64,000 nt of DNA from Lichtheimia corymbifera B2541 (Eukaryota; Mucoromycota; Mucoromycetes; Mucorales; Lichtheimiaceae): the NCBI GenBank assembly GCA_000697475.1, contig JNEU01000330.1:94430-158429 (forward strand). The letters run 5' to 3'. Positions 12,072-25,676 of this stretch are shown in pieces (within the stretch, counting starts at the first letter, position 1; every line of letters starts with the position of its first letter). Under the pieces are notes generated by a model. The model worked only from the letters and a program-made list of their open reading frames with translations, was not told the DNA's origin and did no database searches. The position numbers were made by a program, and so were the translations under genes.

Positions 12072-13460
12072 AATGTGTGTGAACAAGAAGTGAGCAGCTC
12101 TTGATGTTTACATTACCACTGAAAAGGAAGAATCATTTGTTTGTGCATGAACTGTATAGTCATTCATCCAATGGCCATCTCGGCTGATATACAAGCATCG
12201 CAAAGAGCACCTTGAGAAAAGCATTTGGATCCACTGCTGATGAGCGGATGATCGTACACAGCGGGACGTCTTTTTACTTTCAGGGTCCTATCCAATAATG
12301 CGATCTGCTTTTCTGCTCCCCCATTTACACATGCTTTGTCTTATGTTCTCTTGTTTTCTTTTTCACGTGTATGTTCTTTTCACGTTGATGATCTTTTTGT
12401 GCGTCACATGTCAGTGAACGCTGGATGGGACGTAATGTGGCGGTTGCTATATTATCCTTCATGGCGGAAGGAACGATACCGCGTTCTGCCGCAGGATATC
12501 GAATGATGCCGAGAGTCTCTTTTTTTAGAGTGCCACGTATATAAAAAGAAGGATATGGAAATGATGGCTCATCATTTCACTAATGGGGACAAAATGGGCC
12601 GGTGATGAAAGATTCGGGCAATTTATTTCCTATTCATACTCGATGGCTGACGAAGCATGTCTAAAATGGAAACCAAGTATCACTTGGTCAAAACAAGAAA
12701 GTCATCCCCCGTGATTCCGCACTTTTTTACGTTGACACATGTGGATGCAAATGGAGCGACTTTTTACTCATAACACTTTCCGATTGGGGATTTCCGGTAT
12801 CCCCCCAACGCATGAGACTCATGCTGCTGCTCCTTCTTTCCTTGACGCCATTCATTGTTTTACAATACATATTCTTGTTTGACCTGCTTCAACAGCCAAG
12901 GCTAGTCGCCAAGTCGCCAAGCCCCCCAAAAAAAGAGGGCTCTCTCTCTCACACACAGCCATCTTTATATATATGCACGTAAATAGCATCATTTATATAG
13001 ATGCTATCGTTGGGCAAAAAGTTGCAGCTGCAGGTGGTGGTGTTATGCACAAGTTGCAGATTGCCCAGATGGGCCCCAGTTGTTGGTGGCGTTGGAATAC
13101 TAGAAAACCATTATTTTCAAAACATACACATTCAGGTAGTCATAATATTGATCCGCCTTCTTTGTTCTATATGCGACACGAAATCATCAAACACGGCATG
13201 ATGGCAAACAGAAAAATTTTCAGTGTGTGAGATTACATGAGGATGAGATTGCATTATATTTGACTTTTTGGTATATGTACTAATGATTTGACTATGCTAG
13301 TTGTTTGATCGATATATACAATGACGGCATAAAAGGGGTGTTGATATCGTGAGGAATGTATAGGATGTGTGTGTATATGTGCAAGGCGGATAATGAAAAG
13401 CAAAAAGGGGTATGTTTAGAGGGGGGAGCAAGAGATGTTTGCAAGAGGCGGAGGACAAAC
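12072..13460. other. Intergenic / upstream of TVP18
   Basis: Low-complexity elements only: a pyrimidine and CA run at about 12938-12957 and a TATATATA at about 12966. The reading frames at 12973-13230 overlap one another in two frames and look accidental. No gene recognised. Confidence 0.45.
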
Positions 13461-13883
13461 TTAATACGATGAGATCGGTGGCAATTCAGCCAGACGCGTG
13501 TTTAAGCTTTCGAGTTCTCGTCGGTAGAGGGCATCAAGTTTGACGCAGTCAGCTTCGGATAATCGCTCCATCAAGTAAAGATAGCGGTCGATACAGGAAT
13601 CAAATGCTTCTTGTGCGGTCTCACGGTCACCGTCATAATAAATCGATCCTTGGGATTCAACGGCATAGGCCAATTCGTCCAATGCAAATTCATATGCATG
13701 GGCAAGTTGTTGGATTTCCTCTTCAAAAGAGATGGTGTGTTCGGTTGTTGCGTTTTGTTGTTCGACGTGTGAAGTTGTAGAGGATGAAGAACGTCGGCGA
13801 ATACGATTTAGCCACTTTGGTGATTTCATGCTGCTGGTATCAAGATGTTGGTGCTTGGTAACAAAGACAAAAAGTGATCGCAT
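13461..13883 (-). CDS. Small MIT-domain-like protein
   Basis: Intronless frame of 140 residues from the ATG at 13883; a second in-frame ATG at 13829 would give 122 residues. A basic, serine-rich N-terminus (NRIRRRSSSSTTS) is followed by a helical C-terminal half whose spacing resembles a three-helix MIT domain: an Ala/Leu-rich first helix, YYDGDRETAQEAFDSCIDRY as the helix-2 signature, and LDALYRRELESLNTRLAEL as helix 3. MIT domains bind ESCRT-III tails. The resemblance is by pattern only, and function is inferred weakly. A TATA-like string sits 71 bases upstream, favouring 13883 as the first translated ATG. The frame also stays open upstream to 14060, but that part crosses the TATA box. Confidence 0.6.
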   Translation of the reverse strand: MRSLFVFVTKHQHLDTSSMKSPKWLNRIRRRSSSSTTSHVEQQNATTEHTISFEEEIQQLAHAYEFALDELAYAVESQGSIYYDGDRETAQEAFDSCIDRYLYLMERLSEADCVKLDALYRRELESLNTRLAELPPISSY

Positions 13884-13953
13884 AGCAAAATGTGTAATGG
13901 GTATAGAAAAGAAGACTTGAGAATAAGGAATACTATGCAAGCATATTGAGGGG

Positions 13954-13963
13954 TATTTATATA
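13954..13963 (-). promoter_or_regulatory. TATA box of MIT-like gene
   Basis: Read on the minus strand, TATATAAATA lies 71 bases upstream of the ATG at 13883. Positional inference. Confidence 0.45.
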
Positions 13964-15121
13964 AGTCTAAGGTCGGGGTTGACCGGGTGGCACAAGATCT
14001 CACTCCCCCCAAAATATAAGCTGAATAATCTAACACCGCCAACCCTTTACTTTTGATCACTTGTTGGGTTTGCTTTTCGTTATTGTATTGTTCGGATCTG
14101 GACTTTATGTTTTTGTTTTCCAGACTTTAAAGAGTAATCCGGTGGGCAACATTTGTGTCAATGAAGGGTTACGAAACAAACAATTACATCGCCTTTCCAT
14201 AATACCGTTTTGTTTTCACCTTTGCTCCTTGGCAGTTTGCAGGTCCGCCTTGGCTTTTAATGGGGGGACAAAGCATTTGTATCTCTTGTGTTGTCGGGTG
14301 TGGAGCAGCAAAAAGTGTATCAACAAGCATTCTTTGTGTTGCTGCGGACCATGTCGGACCATGGATGTGCTGCGGTATGTCTAGAATCCGCTGCTTGACT
14401 AATCCCAAAGCGGGGTATCTTCGTCATGCCGCTGCATATGATCCACTCTCCACTATTTTCTTTGTATTTGTCATTATGCTTTACGGAGTCCATTCTTTTG
14501 CATTCTTCACTCTCAAGGTCCGTACAAGCAGTGCCGTCTAACGACGATCCACTAGTTTCGTCATTTCATTCCGCCAATCTTATTTTTTCTACCCCGCTTC
14601 ATGCATTTGTCGTTGTTCCTTGATTATTCTTCTTGGCTGTTTTGCATATGTTATTGTGAACCCCCAAGAGATGCTTGGCTCAACAGCAGCGGCAAGCAAC
14701 GACAGCGGCATAAACCAGCATGTGCATTTGCGGATGACTCAACAAACCCTCCCGGTTTGTACCACATGATCCATTGTGGGTTCTGGACACGCAACACATT
14801 ATATTACAAATCGTGTCATCATGACAATGGACAACCCACATTTTCACGCGCTTTCCGTGGCGTCTTTTATCTGCAGTATGATAGGCTCACGCATGCTTCA
14901 CAATAAAAATCACAATCCATTCATTTTACCCCACGATTGGTAATCCTCATAATGACGACATGTGCCATGGTTATAAATGTTCTTTTTATCTTCCATATGT
15001 ACGGAGAACCCATTATCCGAGAAACATATAGCCTTGTGATTCTAATATCTAACAGGCAAATCGAATAGTGTAGAAACGAAACCAATAGAATACAGGTGAT
15101 CTTAAACAATCAATGTTTTGT
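13964..15121. other. Intergenic, upstream of MIT-like gene and 3' of chitin synthase
   Basis: T-rich and CT-rich stretches dominate. Frames at 14061-14906 overlap one another and carry no domain. No RNA gene seen. Confidence 0.45.
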
Positions 15122-18100
15122 TTATTGATATCTGCGGTATTGTTGGGTTGGATGTGGATGTGGTTGTGGTTGTGGTGATCGCACTGGATGTGCACCTTGA
15201 TGCTGCGGAGGTGGTGGTGGCCTATATTGACCTTGTTGCTGTGGCGGTCGATATCCCGCTAAATGAGGTGGCGGTGTTGGTCGAGGAGATGTTGCATGCT
15301 GCGGATGTGGTTGTGGTGGTGGTGAACGCATCATTTGTAGATGCTGTTGCGGTATTCCTGGTGATGTTGGTGGTGGACGTGGCTGTGGAGCGTGGCGCGC
15401 AGCAACAGGTTGTGGCGCTGTTTGTTGCTTAGGCAACGGCGTTGGCGGACCTTGTTGCTGTGGTCGAAACATAGGATAATACCCAGCTCCAGATTTCACA
15501 GGTGCTTCCTTGGATGGATCGAAATAATGCATTGGATTGTTGTGAATAGATGACATATCAGAGCCAGTATAATTGGATGCCAATTCTTCATCACTTTGTT
15601 GTAATAATTGCCGTTGGTCGTCATTGTCGATCATTCCATGTGTCATGTGAACTGGTCCCAATTCCTTGAGCTTCTTTTCTCGTCGTTTCACAGAACGTAA
15701 TCGTCGCCGTTCATAATCCTCCCAACGTCTCAATGGCACTTTGCTTGGATCAAACACGCCATCTTTTTTGCCATGATCTTCGCCTTTGACTTCACCAGTA
15801 ACCTTGCGTGTTTCACCCCAAGAAAAATCGTCAAAATGCCAAAAGGAGTATACCGGCAACACAAAGTTCCAGATCGGTAATGCAAACAAATATACTATCA
15901 TCCATCCCAGGTATACCCATTTCTTGGTGGTGATCAAAATAAGGAATGCTGGAGAGAAGAGCACAATGATAAGTAGCACCAATGGGACAGCTGTGGTGAA
16001 ACTGGATATATTCGTCCTTGCAATGGATATAATCAACACCAGCGTGAGAACGATAGCCACCGGAAGTGTCAAAGTGCCGACCAAATCCATCATAACAACA
16101 AATTGCATTGAAAAGCAAAACGTGCCGCACAAATTCCGCACCAACACCAGCTCAAAGAGGTTGTGGATGGTTGAATTGATCCATCTTCGTCGTTGTGACA
16201 ACAACACCTTGAATTCGTCAGGAACGATTGTTTTACAAATCTAGATATATATTCCACATATGTCAGTTCACTCTATAAAGTACTTGTGTAGGGAGATATA
16301 TACTTACAGCATGTGGCGTGAATACCATTTTACGATAAGGGAAATTGCGGAGCATCAGTGTTGTCAAGAAACGATCTTCACCGAGTAAAAGCAGGTTCTT
16401 TTGATGTAACGTGTTGACGGTATTTTGCGAGTATTCTTGGACAATCTCAGGTTTGGTGATGATAGGTACCCAATCGCCATCTCCTTTACGAGCCTTGAGC
16501 CGATACATACAAAAGCATCCTGGCAAACATGTCACACCACCAAATACTGATTCGAATCCCTTAGCCAAATGATGCGAGATGAAGTATTCATAGACTTGAA
16601 TGGCTGATGTCCAACTGGCTCGTTTGTTGGCAATCTTGGTTTCTCCACAAAGACCCATGATAAGGTTGTCGTTCACCATGCAATTGACCAGCAATCTCAA
16701 TGATGACCGGTATACCTTCGTATCAGCATCCACCTATATATCATGTGAATGAGATTTCCTATCCTTTTTTCTTCCTCTTTGCCACTATCATCATACTTAC
16801 CATGAGCACCAGCTCAAAATAATCAGGCGTAACACCCATCAAGTGATGTACTTTGCGGAATAAATCATAATCGAGTGGCGTCATGCGATCGTTGTAAGTG
16901 ACACGGCTGAAAAAGTTCATCAGGACAAGCTGTGAATCGCGTTTTCCTCGGTTGCCGGCTTTGGGTTTTCCCTCCTCATCAGGATTGCCACATTTGACAA
17001 CCAAAATCATCGGCACCTTGTGGCCCTTGCACACTGTCAATCCAATGTTTATGTGTCAGATGGAATATCAGTAAACAAACAATGTGCATCCTTACCATAA
17101 TGGCCTGCATACACTTTGGCTCTGTTGTATTGTTTTGCACCATCAGCAACAGCAATGTAAGGTTGTGGCTCAGGGTTACGCATCTCCGGGTATCGATTGT
17201 CGAACGTGATGAGTGATAAGCATACATCGGGTGTGGATACTTTCTCGCCACTGCCAGTAATCATGCCGTCAGCAATAAGGAAGAGCAACTTGCGTCTATC
17301 GGGATAATCGGTGCCTGACAATGATTCCACTGTTGCCCGGATACCTTCGAGGTTTTCAGAATAGCATGTGATAAGGAGCACTGTGTACAAATCATTGCCG
17401 ACTTCACTGGTGAAACTCGAGACGGTGCTGGCGTTTGAATCCATTCGTTTTGGTGCTCGTTTGATATCTGACATCTCCATGGTTTGATTCGGTAACACTT
17501 TGGAAGAAGGTCCGTGTTGATGACTACGGCCTACGGGTGGTGGTGTACGTGACATTTTCCATGATAAGCACCAAGCAAATATCAACGCCATAAAGAATCG
17601 AGCAAATACAATGGCTAATACGACTGATAATGCACAAAATAAAACAAGCGAAGCTGCAAAGCATCCAGGGGTTGTCTTGTCAATATGGCCTGCTCGATAC
17701 TTGTCAACGAGGCAATTGATGGACGCTCGTAATTCGGCTTTACGGAAGAATTGCTTGGTACCATCACGACCTCCTTTGGCGAAGGATGAGTTGAGAATGG
17801 TGCGTATCGTCGTATCAAGGAGATCGCCTGCAACAGGATGAGGATTGGCCTTGATATATGGATCCATGTTGAGTACGACGCCATCAAGGACGAAAAAGTT
17901 GGTCAAATTGGAACTAGCAAGCTGCTCCCAATCATAGCCCACTAGACGTGTTGTATTCTCAATGTTGAGGTCTTTAAACGTCGATGGTGATATGGTGCCT
18001 AAGGGACATCCATGGTTGCCATTGTTGTCGCTGCAAGGTTCAAAAGTTACGGCTTTGAATTGTGAAGCGATTGGGTTGCCTGTATTTTGACATGAGGGTG

Positions 18101-18922
18101 CGTTGGAGCCGTGTTCAAAGTAGTTCGTAATGTCTGTTCCGGGGACGCGTGCAATGTTGTATAAGTTGACATTGTGGGTGACTTCAGAGTTTGTAATGTT
18201 GAATTGCCAACCAAGAATACCGAGAAGAGATCCTTTGAAAGAGAAGACGGAGTTGTCAGTGGTACAAAATTCAGCATGACCACCTCTCCTCCTTTATATT
18301 TACCACTGTTGATTGTATCGTTGTAAGATGCATAATTGGCGCTGTTGGTAGCTTGATCTGGTGGGCACATGACTGAGCTGAGACCAATAGTAATAAATGC
18401 TACAAAGCCTCCCATGCATGCAATAATGAAACAAAGGGCCATTTTCTCCCTCCAGGCTTGCTGCATCCCTTTATCGGATTTACCCATAGCTGCCAACATG
18501 GGAGCAAACGCCCAAAAGGTGACAATACGCGAAAACAATACCCAGGGATCAAACCATCCTCCGCCAGATGTAGGTTTCCCTGTCAACAAGGGTGGTGGTT
18601 CCTGGTATCGATCAGGCCGAATCAATGTACGTCCTCGTTGTATATTGTGTCCAGCATTGGCGATACTATTAGCACCCGGTGCCATACGACGAGTCGGAGC
18701 ACGTCCAAGAACTGTAGGGCGTCGACCCACTCCTGTTTGTTGTGGTGTTGCTGTTGTTGTTGTTACTCCCCCTGGAACATTGTGCTGATAGTAGTATTGC
18801 TGCTGCTGCTGTGGTTGCTGTGGTTGCTGTTGCTGTGGAATATTTGCGGATGTCGTATAGCCGTATTCAGTACCGCCACCACCACCGCCGATGGCTTGAT
18901 TATAATGGATGCCTGTAGGCAT
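15122..18922 (-). CDS. Chitin synthase (class IV/V division)
   Basis: Five exons: 18304-18922, 17096-18232, 16801-17033, 16308-16733 and 15122-16240, for 1177 residues. It is a plasma-membrane family-2 glycosyltransferase making chitin from UDP-GlcNAc. Order: a Q-rich, disordered N-terminus; [15 protein letters not shown] before the first membrane helices; an extracytoplasmic loop with [11 protein letters not shown]; two helices near KTTPGCF; the catalytic domain with [20 protein letters not shown] (664-669), LLGEDRF and QRRRW; a cluster of C-terminal helices ([16 protein letters not shown]); [14 protein letters not shown]; and a long P/Q/H-rich tail of about 140 residues. The 71-nt intron 18233-18303 is decisive: without it the frame appears broken. 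The WREK block and FSWGETRKV place it with yeast Chs3-like enzymes rather than class I-III. It has no myosin motor domain. The proline-rich tail is unusual in length and may be an SH3-binding or regulatory extension (inference). Confidence 0.93.
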
Positions 18923-20326
18923 GACACTGTAGTAATTATAGTAAAAGAAAAGAATACAGTAATAGGAACAAGAAGAAAAAAGAGTGGATGGACGGCTGCT
19001 GTCAACCGATCTATGAGCGATGAATAATGTTGAGGAGTGGAAGAAGAGAGAAAACTAAAGAAGCAACTGCACTCGCTCTTTAGCTTGTCGCTTCCGTTGC
19101 CGTAGTTAAGATTGGGAAAAGGAAATAAAAAATTGGATCGACGGGAGACAAGCGACCTTTGAGAGTACTTGTTGGGTAGTAAGAAGGGGCTACACACCGG
19201 GGAATCTATATCAAGAACAGCAGGGGAAGCATAAATCATGTATTGTAAGTAAATAAAGGAAAGGGGGTAGTGGAATGTCTCGAATCATTGAGCACATACA
19301 CATACCGGCAATGCAAAAATGGTGCGTTATTGTTTTGTTGTTGTCGTCGTCGTCGATTGTTTAATGCTGGAACCGTAATCAATACATAAAAGAGTGCTGA
19401 ATCACGTCTTTTGTTCTCAGCGTATCTCGTATATTAACAAAGGATTGGAAAGGGAAGATGGAAAATGAGTAAGGGATGGGAACGCTATTTTTATCAGAAT
19501 CATTTCACTCTTGTGTGCACAAAATCTATGGCAAGTTTCACAGACACGGTTGTACGCAGATCAAACAATAAAATGCTGTCCAACCCGGGTTAATGCCTTG
19601 TGTGCCTTCTATATATCACTGCTATATCACTATGTTCATGCATACGCATAGACGACTTGTATACACTAGAATCATTTACGCCACCATCGCTACTACATTA
19701 CCATGCATATACACAAAAGGATCCCTCCCTCCCTCCCGATCAACATCCCCCTTACTTTTGATCTCCATCTGCACTGAGTGTCTGAGACTGGAGACAATCC
19801 TGAATCTCACGCGATGTTCCTTTTGTGTGTAGGTATGCAATTAATCTACCAGGATCTAATATGAAGTATGACCAAATACTCCTCATGGCTCGATTGGCTT
19901 GCCATACTACATATGCATTACAAATGTCGGTATATCTTGGTTACAACATCACATACGTAATAGAGGAATCGGTGTGAGCATCACCACTACAGGGGTCATG
20001 TTGGTAAATTCAGGTACCATTCTTTTCTGCAAGCCCATCGGATTATCATCCTATTAATGACTAAACTTAATAGTGCGTCGATAGCTTATGTGCTAGTAAA
20101 CAAGGGCCTTTTCTTGTAAACCAGTCCAAGGTACACGTGGTGCATTCGACAAGCATACCATGTTACTGCCGACTTGTCAATGAGCTTTGTGTGTTACAAA
20201 CAATCCAACCAAAAACAAATGCTGATGCATGTTGCGTATTTATCCATTGTCGTTTCTTTTGTGAATGTATACAGAATCCATAACGATGAAGGGGGATATG
20301 GGAAAAGAAACGTAATAAGGATCTAT
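18923..20326. other. Intergenic, chitin synthase promoter side
   Basis: Upstream of the chitin synthase and downstream of the dehydrogenase, which both run leftward. A 158-codon frame at 18763-19239 overlaps the chitin synthase start and has no family. Nothing else recognised. Confidence 0.45.
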
Positions 20327-22659
<2,333 letters not shown>

Positions 22660-23952
22660 CACGTTGAGCGATTGGGGTTGTAAAATGTTGGGGGACAAGT
22701 GAGAAAGAGGTGTGTGCGGTAAAACTAGTGCACAAGGTAGTAAAAGGGGGGAGAGTCAAGCCGTTTATGGGAAGCAAAGAAACGCCCTGCTGTTAACCGT
22801 CTGTCTATCACACAAATCTTTTGCCGGAGTTGAGAAGATCTACTTTTTTGCTGATAATGACTCAATAAGAGATAACGAGGGTCGTCTTTATATTCCACTA
22901 TGATACCATGTTGCTATGCAACAAAAGTACACCTATCATCCACCTCTTTTTGACCCTGATTGAGTGATACAAGGACTCATTGTAATAACACGATTAGATG
23001 CATTATTTGAGATGCTGTTGACAATTCTGATAATGACGACTTTTTCTCACCACCACCATCTACTACTTGTATGGCTACATATGATCCCACAATCACAGAT
23101 AACAATGGGCGCCAAAGACTTTTATAGAAGAATGGTGTGGAACTCATTTTCATTTAAAACACTTGGCATTATTCTTTACGTCCCTAGTGGAATTCGTCCA
23201 AGCAACTAATAAAAAGGTCCTTTTATTATTGAGTTGTTGATGGATGTAGTGTGATCTTTGACTTGACAACATTGCTCTTATCCATTAATGACGTTATAAC
23301 TTCGCATATTGCAACGTCTACAGTGTTCTTTACTACATGCTTTTTCGAATATATATCATACGTGATCAATCGATAGAGGATAGCCTATCCAGGCATGTTG
23401 CATATGCAGCCCATTTGCTACTGCTTTCAAGATAAAGGAAATTGTATCATAGCAACCATGGATTTCGCAAGTGTAATGATCACGTGTGTCAGATACATGT
23501 CGAGGTTGAACCCTCAGCCTTAATATTGGTTGCCATGCCAACTCGTTGTCGAGCAGAAATATGTACGCGTATGAAACACAGTAATCATCACGAGATAGCC
23601 GCGTCTCACATGCCAGAGATTAAAAAAGTTGTGGGAATATAGTAACAAAGAGTCGTTCCAAAACAAGTTTCTCTTTTTTTCATTATAACCAGACAAAGTA
23701 ATTGCATTATAGAATGTTGCAACGATACTGCTTTCAGAGGAAACGGAAAAAGGTATTGACATATGGAAAAGAGGGGGCGATGATAAATGTCAAGGGACAA
23801 CGTGAAAAAGGAGAAAAAAAGGAGAAGAAACAGGGAGGAGGATATACTTGTATAGCTTCCTAATGCATCATAGAAAGGAATAATGAGAGGAAGGGGGTAT
23901 ATACAACAAAGGCATATAATAGCACACCCTATCATAATGAAAGATGAAGCTA
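22660..23952. other. Intergenic, upstream of dehydrogenase
   Basis: About 1.3 kb without a recognisable gene. Short frames at 23356-23935 conflict with each other in several frames. Confidence 0.45.
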
Positions 23953-24606
23953 TTATTGGGAAGCACCTAGCTTGAGTACCGAGCGCAATCGTTGTTGGAT
24001 CTCTGCTAATATTGGATCTGTTTCGACGTTATCGTGTGAAGTGACCATTTTGGATGGGAATTGTTGTTGTTGTTGTTGTTGTTGTTGTGGACGACGCCAG
24101 TTGTCGTTAAAAGAAGTTGTACGAGGACGAATGAAACCTGGCAAAGGGAGTGAGCTTGGTTCGGGCGCGTTGTTGAACACTGGCCCAGCATAATTGGGTT
24201 GAGCACTATTCGATCGACGTCGTCTTTGGATACCAGGTCTATACAACATAGCAAAGTGCACAATCGGTGTCGTTGTCTTTTCCAAACCTATACAACCTAC
24301 TACCCTTATTTACCTTTGTCTGCTTATCTCCTCTGTCACCATCATAGGCTTCTTGGATGGTTGATACTGCGATGATGCGGATGGTGCTGGTGGTGGTGAT
24401 GCATGTTTCATATCATTGGCCTTTTTCTTGGTTGGTTTGGCTTGCACTGACGATGGTCGGCCTTTCTTAGAACGTGAAGGAGGTGGTGGGGGTGGCGGTG
24501 TGCGATGCAACTGAAGCGATTTTGAACGCTGGGGCTTTCGAAGAGCAATGTCAACCATGGTGGATTGTGATTTGGTGTTCATGACAGAAACAAAGCAAGC
24601 AGACAA
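23953..24606 (-). CDS. Hypothetical basic, low-complexity protein
   Basis: Two exons, 24314-24606 and 23953-24238, give 192 residues from the ATG at 24606; a second in-frame ATG at 24582 is possible. The family is not recognised. The chain is predicted disordered: a run of seven prolines, a lysine-rich patch (KPTKKKAND), an RRRR cluster soon after the splice junction, and a run of nine glutamines near the C-terminus. It ends with an amphipathic helix, ILAEIQQRLRSVLKL. The intron (24239-24313) has a GTAAAT donor and a TATAG acceptor and keeps frame. The pattern suggests a scaffold or short regulatory protein; nothing more specific is supported. Confidence 0.6.
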
Positions 24607-25676
24607 AAGATATATTCAGATAGGTCGTGAGTGATAGTGAGTCGTGAAGCGTGAACTTAAAGGTGCATGAAGAAGAAGGATGATAATTGGATCTCCATTC
24701 TTACTTATCCTAGATACACTAATCCATAAGCGTCATCTGAATGAGGCGTCTCTTTATGCAGCACATTTCTTATTTGATTCAACACTACTGCCACTCTACA
24801 ATGCTTTTCTCATCATGGTTACCCCCTTTCTTTATACAATGATCACCTCTGCCAAAGACAATCAAAGATCTACTGCAGCCTTATTGGTCATAGGAAGGTG
24901 TATCTTGCATTTGCCATTAGCATACAGCTCTAATTCAAGTTGTTTTATATAGGAGTGACAATCCCCTCTTCTATGTGTCATCTAAACTGGAATGGCGATA
25001 ATGCTGCCATGGGAGTAGATATGCAAATCGACATGGCAAATCAGATACAATTCACACACACACACACAACAACAACCATGATCTTTGTAATTAGAATAAT
25101 AAAATGATCATAAACCTTGAACCTTGAAGGCACTTGCGCATGTGGATGAAAATAGCTTTCGGTTGATATGACCTTTGGTGTGTCTCGTTGATCGCAAAGA
25201 CAATGAAATAGCTGATGGTGGTACAAAAAGAAAAGTTGTACAGCTTGGGCACACTGAGAACGCTTGGCACTTTTGGTGTCTAGAATCGTTCTTGCCCTAG
25301 TAGGTGACAAGGAACACATTAAATCTATATGATGATTGGCATGATGGATGTATTGATTGTTGCGTATTTCCAAAGAGCAACCAGCGATCCTTATGTCGCC
25401 TTTTTCTTTCTTTATCAGCAACAGTGTAATAATGAGCACGTCATCCCCTGCCTATCTATTACGTAGCTATGCATGTGTTGGACATTAAAACAACTTCTCA
25501 AGCGCTATCTGCAATGAACGGCAACGTTGGCTGTGCAAAAAGAAAAGGCGGAGTTGCCTACCTAGCATATAGCGTCGTATGTAATAATGAAATTCAACAA
25601 GTTTATTTGATGTAAAGCATGCGGGTGGAATGCGTTTGATATTACAATGAATGCCATTTATGGTAAAACGGGTTAA
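24607..25676. other. Intergenic with CA microsatellite
   Basis: No gene recognised. A CA dinucleotide run lies at about 25053-25068. A 132-codon minus frame at 25041-25439 begins inside that run and shows no family. Confidence 0.45.
25053..25068 (+). repeat. CA microsatellite
   Basis: Eight CA dinucleotides followed by CAACAACAAC. Non-coding. Confidence 0.8.

Noticed and set aside
14061..14906. Several overlapping plus- and minus-strand frames of 65-107 codons
   Set aside because: Mutually overlapping in different frames, without domain, start context or splice support.
15786..16244. 152-codon plus-strand frame
   Set aside because: Antisense shadow of the chitin synthase C-terminal exon.
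18233..18303. Apparent frameshift in chitin synthase near NSGKYKGG
   Set aside because: Explained by a 71-nt GT-AG intron with a good branch-point-like ACTGAC; splicing restores [15 protein letters not shown].
18763..19239. 158-codon minus-strand frame upstream of chitin synthase
   Set aside because: Overlaps the chitin synthase start in another frame and has no family resemblance.
25041..25439. 132-codon minus-strand frame
   Set aside because: Its C-terminus reads through a CA microsatellite (VVVVCVCV) and nothing in it resembles a domain.
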